A stretch of 64,000 nucleotides of DNA. It comes from Micromonospora musae. GTDB taxonomy: Bacteria; Actinomycetota; Actinomycetes; Mycobacteriales; Micromonosporaceae. The notes beneath the pieces were generated by a model that searched no databases, had not been told where the DNA came from, and saw only the letters and a list, made by a program, of their open reading frames with translations. Positions within the stretch are counted from its first letter, which is position 1. Each line of letters opens with the position of its first letter. The translations under genes and the position numbers were made by a program. The stretch is taken from NCBI RefSeq assembly GCF_003626635.1, contig NZ_RAZT01000010.1:124001-188000 (forward strand). The letters are read 5' to 3'. This document shows positions 15,169-22,300 of this stretch, in pieces.

Positions 15169-16275
15169 ATGCGTGGCTCCCCCCTGCGCATCCTCATCGT
15201 CGGCGCGGGCATCGCCGGCCTCGCCGTGGCCCGGGCGCTGCGGATGGCGGGCTTCCGCCCCGACGTCACCGACAAGCTGCCGCCGGGGGAGTCCCACGAG
15301 ACCGGTCTCTACCTTCCCGGTAATGCCGCCCGCGCGCTGCACCGGCTCGACCTGCACGACCCGGTGCGGCCGCTCGGTCACGTCGTCCACCGGCAGCGCT
15401 TCCTGGACGCCGCCGGCGAGCCGCTCTGCGAGGTCGACCTGGACTCGCTCTGGGCCGGGGTCGGCGAGTGCCGGGCGCTGCCCCGGGCCGAACTGCACCG
15501 GGTGCTGCTCACCGGCGCCGGGGGAGCGGTGCGGCACGGCGCCGAGGTGCGCAGCCTCGACCTGCTGCCCGCCGGGATCGGCGTGACCTTCGTCGACGGC
15601 ACCAGCGCCGAGTACGACCTCGTCATCGGCGCCGACGGGCCGCGCTCCTCGGTGCGTACGCTGGCGGCGCTCGGCGGCCCGCCCCGCCCCGCCGGCCAGG
15701 TGGTCTACCGCACGGTGCTGCGGGACGCCCCACCCGTCACCGAGTGGACCGCGCTGCTCGGTCAACGCTCCGGTTTCCTGATGGTGCCGATCGGCGCCGG
15801 GCGGCTGCACTGCTACGCCGACGAGGCCGGCACCGAGAAGCCGGCCGACCCGGTGGCCCGCTTACGGGAGGTCTTCGGCTCCTACGGCAGTCCGGTGCCG
15901 GAGGTGCTCGACGCGGTGCAGTGGGTGCATGTGGGCGTCACCGACGAGGTGGAGCTCGGGCGCTGGCACCGGGGGCGGGTACTGCTGGTCGGCGACGCCG
16001 CGCACGCCACCGCGCCGACGCTCTCCCAGGGCGCCGCGATGGCGCTGGAGGACGCCGTCGTGCTCGCCGAGTCGCTGACCGCCGCCGGCAGCGTCGAGGC
16101 GGCCCTGACGGCGTACGAGAGTCGTCGTCGCCCGCGTACCCGGTGGGTGAGCGACCGCACCCGCGACCGCAACCGGACCCGGGACGTCTCGCCGGCGCTG
16201 CGCGATCCCCTGCTACGCGGCCGGGGCGGCCGGATCTTCGGTGAGCACTACCGATTGCTGCTGGGTCCGCTCTGA
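15169..16275 (+). CDS. FAD-dependent monooxygenase (PHBH/UbiH type)
   Basis: A 368-residue class A flavoprotein. Motifs in order: GxGxxG in ILIVGAGIAGLAVARAL (residues 6-20), the conserved arginine region LPRAELHRVLL, the DG motif YDLVIGADGPRSSVR, and the GD motif GRVLLVGDAAHATAPTLSQGAAMALEDAVVLAE that binds the FAD ribityl chain. Such enzymes hydroxylate aromatic or polyketide-like substrates with NAD(P)H and oxygen. The ATG at 15169 follows GGAGG by 11 bp and places the Rossmann strand at the start; upstream in-frame codons are not conserved-looking. No pathway genes adjoin it, so the substrate is unknown. Confidence 0.88.
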   Translation: MRGSPLRILIVGAGIAGLAVARALRMAGFRPDVTDKLPPGESHETGLYLPGNAARALHRLDLHDPVRPLGHVVHRQRFLDAAGEPLCEVDLDSLWAGVGECRALPRAELHRVLLTGAGGAVRHGAEVRSLDLLPAGIGVTFVDGTSAEYDLVIGADGPRSSVRTLAALGGPPRPAGQVVYRTVLRDAPPVTEWTALLGQRSGFLMVPIGAGRLHCYADEAGTEKPADPVARLREVFGSYGSPVPEVLDAVQWVHVGVTDEVELGRWHRGRVLLVGDAAHATAPTLSQGAAMALEDAVVLAESLTAAGSVEAALTAYESRRRPRTRWVSDRTRDRNRTRDVSPALRDPLLRGRGGRIFGEHYRLLLGPL

Positions 16276-16412
16276 GCCGGCCGGCGCGGCCGATGATCGT
16301 AGCTGGCCACCCCACGCGGCGCTGCCACCTGCCGGGGACTATCCTCCTTGCGGATGACGGCTCGCCAGTTCAGCGCGTGCCGAGCGGGACAACCGAGAAC
16401 CGGAGGCCACTC

Positions 16413-18173
16413 GTGACCACCGTCGCACCCAAGCCGGTCGTGACCCGGCCCTGGCCGGTCCGAGAACCGGTCAAGGGGTCGGCCATCGCGCGGCTGTTGC
16501 GGACCACGGACGCGAAGCAGATCGGGATCATGTACATGGTCACCGCGTTCGCGTTCTTCATGATCGGTGGCCTGATGGCCCTGATCATGCGGGCCGAGCT
16601 GGCCCGTCCCGGGCTGCAGTTCCTGTCGCCGGAGCAGTACAACCAGCTCTTCACCATGCACGGCACGATCATGCTGTTGTTCTTCGCGACGCCGATCGTG
16701 TTCGCCTTCGCCAACTACATCGTGCCGATCCAGATCGGTGCGCCCGACGTCTCCTTCCCGCGGCTGAACAGCTTCGCCTACTGGCTGTACCTGTTCGGCG
16801 GCACGATGGCGACCGCCGGCTTCATCACCCCGGGTGGTGCCGCCGACTTCGGCTGGTTCGCGTACGCCCCGCTGAGCAGCGTCGAGCACTCCCCGGGCGT
16901 CGGCGCCAACATGTGGATCATGGGTCTGGCCATCTCCGGTCTGGGCACCATCCTCGGCGCGGTCAACATGATCACCACGGTGCTGACCCTGCGGGCGCCC
17001 GGCATGACCATGTTCCGGATGCCGATCTTCACGTGGAACATCCTGGTCACCAGCCTCCTGGTGATCCTGGTCTTCCCGCTGCTCGCCGCCGCGCTCTTCG
17101 CGCTCGCCGCGGACCGGCTGCTCGGCGCCCACGTGTACGACCCCGCAACCGGCGGGCCGATGCTGTGGCAACACCTCTTCTGGTTCTTCGGCCACCCCGA
17201 GGTGTACATCGTCGCGCTGCCGTTCTTCGGCATCATCAGCGAGATCATCCCGGTCTTCTCCCGTAAGCCGATCTTCGGCTACAAGGGCCTGGTGGCCGCG
17301 ACCCTCGCGATCGCCGCGCTGTCGATGAGCGTGTGGGCGCACCACATGTTCGCCACCGGTCAGGTGCTGCTGCCGTTCTTCAGCTTCCTGAGCTTCCTGA
17401 TCGCGGTGCCCACCGGTATGAAGTTCTTCAACTGGATCGGCACCATGTGGCGCGGCCAGGTGAGCTTCGAGACGCCGATGCTCTGGGCGGTCGGCTTCCT
17501 GGTGACGTTCCTCTTCGGCGGTCTCACCGGTGTGCTGCTGGCCAGCCCGCCGCTGGACTTCCACGTCTCCGACTCGTACTTCGTGGTGGCGCACTTCCAC
17601 TACGTGCTCTTCGGCACCATCGTGTTCGCGGTCTTCGCCGGCATCTACTTCTGGTTCCCGAAGATGTTCGGCCGGATGCTCGACGAGCGGCTCGGCAAGG
17701 TGCACTTCTGGCTCACCATGATCGGCTTCCACACCACGTTCCTGGTGCAGCACTGGCTGGGCGCCGAGGGCTTCCCCCGCCGGTACGCCGACTACCAGCC
17801 CGACGACGGCTTCACGACGCTGAACACGGTCTCCACGATCGGCGCCTTCATCACCGGCATCTCGACGCTTCCGTTCATCTACAACTGCTGGAAGTCGTAC
17901 CGGACCGGTCCGGTCGTCGAGGTCAACGACCCGTGGGGCCACGGCAACTCGCTGGAGTGGGCGACCAGCTCCCCGCCGCCGCTGCGGAACTTCGACCGGA
18001 TGCCGCGGATCCGCTCCGAGCGGCCCGCGTTCGACATGAAGTTCCCCGAGCTGGCCGCCGGTGGCCAGAGCCTGGCCGGGCCGCCGGAGGGCGGTGCCAA
18101 GCCGCTGACCAGCGAGTCGGACGGCGGGGCCCGCTACACCGAGGACACCGCCAGCAACATCGACCGGGCCTGA
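16413..18173 (+). CDS. ctaD: Cytochrome c oxidase subunit I (aa3 type)
   Basis: A 586-residue, 12-helix membrane protein, the catalytic subunit of the terminal oxidase. Ligands are visible: heme a His in FTMHGTIMLLFFATP; CuB His and the cross-linked Tyr in FFGHPEVYIVALP; CuB His pair in MSVWAHHMFATG; and the two heme histidines in FVVAHFHYVLFGT. The K-channel lysine lies in PTGMKFFNWIGTMW. The GTG at 16413 follows GGAGG by 6 bp, giving MTTVAPKPVVTRPWPVREP, the usual actinobacterial N-terminus. A TATCCT hexamer at 16340-16345 may be its -10. It stands alone, with subunits II and III elsewhere, as in mycobacteria. A strong terminator follows. Confidence 0.95.
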   Translation: MTTVAPKPVVTRPWPVREPVKGSAIARLLRTTDAKQIGIMYMVTAFAFFMIGGLMALIMRAELARPGLQFLSPEQYNQLFTMHGTIMLLFFATPIVFAFANYIVPIQIGAPDVSFPRLNSFAYWLYLFGGTMATAGFITPGGAADFGWFAYAPLSSVEHSPGVGANMWIMGLAISGLGTILGAVNMITTVLTLRAPGMTMFRMPIFTWNILVTSLLVILVFPLLAAALFALAADRLLGAHVYDPATGGPMLWQHLFWFFGHPEVYIVALPFFGIISEIIPVFSRKPIFGYKGLVAATLAIAALSMSVWAHHMFATGQVLLPFFSFLSFLIAVPTGMKFFNWIGTMWRGQVSFETPMLWAVGFLVTFLFGGLTGVLLASPPLDFHVSDSYFVVAHFHYVLFGTIVFAVFAGIYFWFPKMFGRMLDERLGKVHFWLTMIGFHTTFLVQHWLGAEGFPRRYADYQPDDGFTTLNTVSTIGAFITGISTLPFIYNCWKSYRTGPVVEVNDPWGHGNSLEWATSSPPPLRNFDRMPRIRSERPAFDMKFPELAAGGQSLAGPPEGGAKPLTSESDGGARYTEDTASNIDRA

Positions 18174-18196
18174 CCGCTCGGATCCCCGGCACCCAC

Positions 18197-18238
18197 GACG
18201 GGCGCCGCTCCCCGGACCACCCGGGAGCGGCGCCCGTC
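18197..18238 (+). terminator. ctaD terminator, 16-bp perfect stem
   Basis: GACGGGCGCCGCTCCC (18197-18212) is exactly complementary to 18223-18238, loop of 10 nt, followed by GCCTTTCC. It starts 23 bp after the ctaD stop codon. Confidence 0.85.
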
Positions 18239-18282
18239 GCCTTTCCAGTGTGTTTGGGCAGCCTCTCAACTGCCGGGCGGAC

Positions 18283-18361
18283 GTGATCAACTCGACTTCA
18301 CGGAAGTCGGGGCATCCCGGGTGCCGGGACAGGCCGACTTCCGTGAAGGCGAGTGGGTCAC
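18283..18361. repeat. Palindromic repeat copy A
   Basis: A 79-bp imperfect palindrome whose arms begin GTGATCAACTCGACTTCACG and end with the complement, GTGAAGGCGAGTGGGTCAC. About 674 bp downstream a second copy lies in the same orientation, and both are preceded by GCCGGGCGGAC. Confidence 0.75.
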
Positions 18362-18520
18362 CTCGGTGGGCTGCTCATCGCGCGGGTTGAGCACCCGGAG
18401 AGTCGATCCGGCGACCCGGTGAGGCCGGGTCCGGCCTCGCGCGTTCGGTTCCGGCCGCAACAGGCCTACTAAGGCCCGTCCCGCCTCGGCCTGTTCCGGT
18501 CCGCCTTGCCTTGGTCCCCG

Positions 18521-18812
18521 CTCGGCCCGGCTCGGCCCGGCTCGGCCCGGCTCGGCCCGGCTCGGCCCGGCCCAACCCGGCCCAACCCGGCCCAACCCGG
18601 CCCAACCCGGCCGACCCGGGCCGGGCCCGACCCAACCCGGCCCAACCCGGCCGACCCGGGCCGGGCCCGACCCAACCCGGCCCAACCCGGCCCGACCCGG
18701 GCCGGGCCCGACCCGATCCGTACCTGACCCGCCTCGGCCCGGTCCCGGCTCGGCCCGACCCGGCCCGGCCCGTACCTGACCCGCCTCGGCCCGGTCCCGG
18801 CTCGGCCCGACC
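18521..18812. repeat. GC-rich nested tandem repeats
   Basis: Five copies of CTCGGCCCGG (18521-18570), four of CCCAACCCGG (18571-18610), then a 40-bp unit beginning CCGACCCGGGCCGGGCCCGA repeated at 18611 and 18651 with a partial third copy at 18691, then a 41-bp stretch starting GTACCTGACCCGCC repeated exactly at 18720 and 18772. All frames are open because of the repeat, so open frames here are not evidence of coding. I see no gene between 18174 and 19090. Confidence 0.85.
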
Positions 18813-18956
18813 TGGCCCGACCCGATCCCGGGCCCGACCCGACCCGCCTCAGCCCAACCCGAGCCGGCTCGGGTCACTTCGCGCAGGTTCGTCCCCATGG
18901 TCCGGCCGAGACCGGGTTCTCGGCCGGTCGCGGCAGCCCTCGACGGCCGGGCGGAC

Positions 18957-19033
18957 GTGATCCACTCGATTTCATGGAAGTCGGGGCATCCCGGCACCGG
19001 GACAGCCCGACTTCCTTGAGCGCGAGTGGATCA
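18957..19033. repeat. Palindromic repeat copy B
   Basis: A 77-bp palindrome with outer arms TGATCCACTCG and CGAGTGGATCA, same orientation as copy A and clearly homologous through the core GGAAGTCGGGGCATCCCGG. Confidence 0.75.
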
Positions 19034-19090
19034 TCGGACGGGTCGGGTCAACCCAGGCCGGTGGGGCCGGCCGCAAGGTGGGCGAGGGTC

Positions 19091-20308
19091 TCAGTGGTTG
19101 GCGGCGGCGTACGCCGGTTCGGCCTGGGCCGCGGCGGCGGCTCGGCGGTGCCGCAGCTGGATCGGGAGCACCGCGAGCGCCACGAGCGCGCCGATCACGC
19201 CGGTGACGGCGAAGCCCCACCACGGCGCCCGAGCGTCGATGACCGCGCCGGCGAGCGGGGCGCCGACGGCGAGTCCGATGGTGACCGCTGAGCCGTGCAC
19301 GCCCATCGCCTCGCCGCGGACCTCGGCGGGTGCGAGTTTGCTGACCGCGTCGGCGGTCGCCGCGAGGGTGGGGGCGCAGAGCGCTCCGGCCGGGATCATC
19401 GCGAGGCAGAGCAGCCACCAGTGTGATCCACCCAGCCCGACCGGGATGGTGCAGAGGCTGAGCCCGGCCAGGAGGGCCAGCGGCGAGACCGCGCGGTGCG
19501 TCGCCCCGTAGGCGAAGCCGCCGACGAGGGACGCGACCGCCCACATGGCGAGGACGGCACCGGTCCAGCCGGCCTCCCCGCTCTCCCGCAGCACGGCCAC
19601 CACGGCCACGTCGGTGCCGCCGAGCACCAGGGTGGCGGCGAGGCTGATCGCCAGCACGGCGAGCAGTCGGGGGGTGACCCACTCGCGTCGGCGTACCTGC
19701 CGCCGGGGCGTGTCGGGTTCCTGGCGGCCGTCGGCGGTCGGCGGGTTGAGCAGCCAGAACGCCACCCCGGCGGCGACGATGCCGGCTCCGACGAGGTAGA
19801 GGGTGTGTCGCGCCGAGATCGTCGTGGCCAGGGCCACCGCCAGCGCCGGTCCGATCATGAACGACAGCTCCACCGACATCGAGTCGAGGGCGTACGCGGG
19901 GCGGCGGCGGTCCTCGGGCACCAGCGCGGCGACGGACTGCCGGACCACCGAGAAGATCGGTAGGGCGAGTGAGCCGGCGATGAAGGCGGCCGGCAGCAGC
20001 AGGAGGTAGGGCAGCGACGGCGCGGTGGACCAGAAGATCGCCTCGACGATCCCGGTCAGTACGAGCACCGGCCGCAGCCCCCGGCGGTCGATCAGCCGGC
20101 CGAGCAGCGGACCGCCGATAGCCGCACCGACAGTGACCGCGGCGCCGACCAGCCCGGCCGCGCCGTAGCCCCGGCCCAGGTCCTGCACGACGTAGAAGGT
20201 CAGCGTCACCCCGGTCGCGGTGAGCGGAATGCGGGCCAGCACCGCCACGAGCAGCAACGACCGGAGACCGGGCAGGGCGAGCGCCTCCCGGTAAGGTTTC
20301 AAATTCAC
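19091..20308 (-). CDS. Major facilitator superfamily transporter
   Basis: A 405-residue protein with about 12 hydrophobic helices. The N-terminal half contains AGLVGAAVTVGAAIGGPLLGRLIDRRGLRP, the cytoplasmic loop 2-3 signature (G-x-L-x-D-R-x-G-R type) of drug/H+ antiporters, and the opening MNLKPYREALALPGLRSLLLVAVLARIP is typical of an actinobacterial MFS subgroup. An efflux role is likely; the substrate is unknown. The GTG at 20308 is chosen because GGAGG lies 11 bp before it; the two upstream in-frame ATGs lack well-spaced sites. It is the last gene of a same-strand run LAL regulator, pncB, pncA, MFS. Confidence 0.8.
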   Translation of the reverse strand: MNLKPYREALALPGLRSLLLVAVLARIPLTATGVTLTFYVVQDLGRGYGAAGLVGAAVTVGAAIGGPLLGRLIDRRGLRPVLVLTGIVEAIFWSTAPSLPYLLLLPAAFIAGSLALPIFSVVRQSVAALVPEDRRRPAYALDSMSVELSFMIGPALAVALATTISARHTLYLVGAGIVAAGVAFWLLNPPTADGRQEPDTPRRQVRRREWVTPRLLAVLAISLAATLVLGGTDVAVVAVLRESGEAGWTGAVLAMWAVASLVGGFAYGATHRAVSPLALLAGLSLCTIPVGLGGSHWWLLCLAMIPAGALCAPTLAATADAVSKLAPAEVRGEAMGVHGSAVTIGLAVGAPLAGAVIDARAPWWGFAVTGVIGALVALAVLPIQLRHRRAAAAAQAEPAYAAANH

Positions 20309-20371
20309 GACGGTCCGTACCTCCGGCGTCATCCTCGCCGGAGATACGGCGGTCGCCAACCGATTACCGGG

Positions 20372-20953
20372 TCATGCGGTCCTGATCACAGGTTCGCCGC
20401 GGAGGGTGACCCCGACGCCGTCCAGGGCCCGCAGTGCCACGTCGGTGGTCGCCGGGGCGACGGCCGCGGTGAGGTCCAGCAGCACGGTGGTGCTGAAGCC
20501 CTCCCGTGCGGCGTCCAGCGCGGTGGCCCGTACGCAGTGGTCGGTGGCGATGCCGACCAGCTCCACCGAGTCCACGTCGTGCCGGCGCAGCCAGTCGACC
20601 AGGCACTCGCCGTCGGCGGCGTGCCCCTCGAAGCCGGAGTACGCGGCCGCGTGCTCGCCCTTGTGGAAGATCTCCTCGATCCGCCCGGTCTCCAGCGCCG
20701 GGTGGAACTCCGAGCCGGGGGTGCCGACCACGCAGTGCCGGGGCCAGGTGTCCACGAAGTCCGGGGGATTGCCGAAGTGCGCCCCCGGGTCGACGTGGTA
20801 GTCCTTCGTCGCCACCACGTGGGCCCAGCGGCCCGGCTCGGCGGCGAGCAGCCGGGTGATGCCGGCCGCCACGTCCGCGCCGCCGTTGACGGCGAGCGAG
20901 CCGCCTTCGCAGAAGTCGTTCTGCACGTCCACGATGATCAGAGCGTTGCTCAC
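20372..20953 (-). CDS. pncA: Nicotinamidase
   Basis: A 193-residue isochorismatase-fold hydrolase converting nicotinamide to nicotinic acid. The catalytic triad is Asp9 (IIVDVQNDF), Lys98 (IFHKGE) and Cys140 (GIATDHCVRAT); the metal ligands Asp51, His53, His59 and His73 are in TKDYHVDPGAHF and WPRHC. This matches the M. tuberculosis PncA arrangement, which also activates pyrazinamide. The GTG at 20953 follows AGGAGGGGG with 5 bp, a strong site; the longer frame from 20986 is unnecessary. pncB lies 43 bp upstream on the same strand, so the product feeds straight into the next step of NAD salvage. Confidence 0.93.
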   Translation of the reverse strand: MSNALIIVDVQNDFCEGGSLAVNGGADVAAGITRLLAAEPGRWAHVVATKDYHVDPGAHFGNPPDFVDTWPRHCVVGTPGSEFHPALETGRIEEIFHKGEHAAAYSGFEGHAADGECLVDWLRRHDVDSVELVGIATDHCVRATALDAAREGFSTTVLLDLTAAVAPATTDVALRALDGVGVTLRGEPVIRTA

Positions 20954-20996
20954 CGGTGCCCCCTCCTGACGACTGCGGCCCTCCACCGGACCATGT

Positions 20997-22283
20997 CTAC
21001 TCCGCGGGTACGACGGTGACCGGAATGGCCGGGTCGCCGCCGGAGAGCTTGAGCCCCTCCCAGGGGATGGAGATCAGGCACTCGCGCAGGTGCTCACGGG
21101 ACTCCGGCAGGGTGGGCAGCTCGACCGGCTCGCCGGCGACCACGTACCGGCGCTGCAGCAGCCGGTCGTTGGCCTGCCGCTCCGGTACCCCCTGCGGGAC
21201 GATCACCTCTTCGGTGGCCGTACCTGTCGGCTTGTGCCGCCGTACCGCCGTCTTCCGGCCGCCGATGGTGGCCTTCTGCTCCGAGCGTTTCACCACCGGC
21301 CGCCCCTCGACCTCGACCAGCTTGTAGACGAGCCCGACGGTCGGCGCCCCGGATCCGGTGACGACGGCGGTGCCGGCACCGTACATGTCGACCGGCTCGG
21401 CGGCGAGCGCGGCGATCGCGTACTCGTCCAGGTCACCCGAGACGATGATCTTCGTCTCGGTGGCGCCGAGCGAGTCGAGCAGCTCCCGGGACTGCTGGGC
21501 GATCACCGCGAGGTCGCCGGAGTCGATCCGGATCGCCCGCAGGTCCGGCCCGGCCACCGCGATCGCGTTGCGGATGCCCTGGCTGATGTCGTACGTGTCG
21601 ACGAGCAGCGTGGTGTTCTTGCCCAGCTTGGCGACCTGCGAGGCGAACGCCGCCCGCTCGTCGTCGTGCAGCAGCGTGAAGGCGTGCGCGGCGGTGCCCG
21701 CGGTCGGGATGCCGTAGCGGCGGCCCGCCTCCAGGTTGGAGGTGAAGCTGAAGCCGGCCAGGTAGGCGGCGCGGGCGGCGGCCACCGCGGCGGCCTCGTG
21801 CGCCCGGCGGCCGCCCATCTCGATGAGGGTGCGGCCCCGGGCGGCGGTCACCATCCGGGCGGCGGCGGCCGCGACCGCGCTGTCGTGGTTGAGCACGGAG
21901 AGCACGAGCGTCTCCAGCACCACGCACTCGGCGAAGCCGCCGGAGACGGTGAGGACCGGGGAGTTCGGGAAGAAGAGCTCGCCCTCGGCGTACCCGTCGA
22001 TGTCGCCGGTGAAGCGGTAGTCCCGCAGCCAGGCGGCGGCCTGCTCGTCGACCACCCCGGTGCGGAGCAGGAACTCCACCTCGGCCTCGTCGAAGCGGAA
22101 CTCGCGGATCAGCTCGATCAGCCGTCCGGTGCCGGCGACCACCCCGTAGCGGCGCCCCGCCGGCAGGCGGCGGCTGAACACCTCGAAGACGCAGCGGCGG
22201 TCGGCGGTGCCGTCGCGCAGCGCCGCGCTGACCATGGTCAGCTCGTAGTGGTCGGTCAGCAGTGCGGTGCGAAGGGTGCTCAC
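20997..22283 (-). CDS. pncB: Nicotinate phosphoribosyltransferase
   Basis: A 428-residue enzyme making nicotinate mononucleotide from nicotinate and PRPP (Preiss-Handler NAD salvage). Hallmarks: N-terminal TALLTDHYELTMVSAAL, the HxRxG-like and MGGRRAHEAAAVAAARAAYLAGF segment, the PRPP/substrate part AIRIDSGDLAVIAQQSRELLDSLGATETKIIVSGDLDEY, and TGSGAPTVGLVYKLVEVEGRPVVKRSEQKAT. Lysines and acidic residues of the phosphoribosyl site are intact. It starts 17 bp after the LAL regulator gene stop, so one transcript may carry regulator, pncB, pncA and the MFS gene. In M. tuberculosis pncB1 is also the neighbour of clpS. Confidence 0.93.
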   Translation of the reverse strand: MSTLRTALLTDHYELTMVSAALRDGTADRRCVFEVFSRRLPAGRRYGVVAGTGRLIELIREFRFDEAEVEFLLRTGVVDEQAAAWLRDYRFTGDIDGYAEGELFFPNSPVLTVSGGFAECVVLETLVLSVLNHDSAVAAAAARMVTAARGRTLIEMGGRRAHEAAAVAAARAAYLAGFSFTSNLEAGRRYGIPTAGTAAHAFTLLHDDERAAFASQVAKLGKNTTLLVDTYDISQGIRNAIAVAGPDLRAIRIDSGDLAVIAQQSRELLDSLGATETKIIVSGDLDEYAIAALAAEPVDMYGAGTAVVTGSGAPTVGLVYKLVEVEGRPVVKRSEQKATIGGRKTAVRRHKPTGTATEEVIVPQGVPERQANDRLLQRRYVVAGEPVELPTLPESREHLRECLISIPWEGLKLSGGDPAIPVTVVPAE

Positions 22284-22300
22284 CGGCTCAGCCTAAGAGT

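Noticed and set aside
18287..18997. Long minus-strand frames (up to 236 codons) full of GRAGLGRVGPGW repeats, and plus-strand counterparts
   Set aside because: They are translations of the GC-rich tandem repeats; every frame is open there, and they run through both palindromic repeats.
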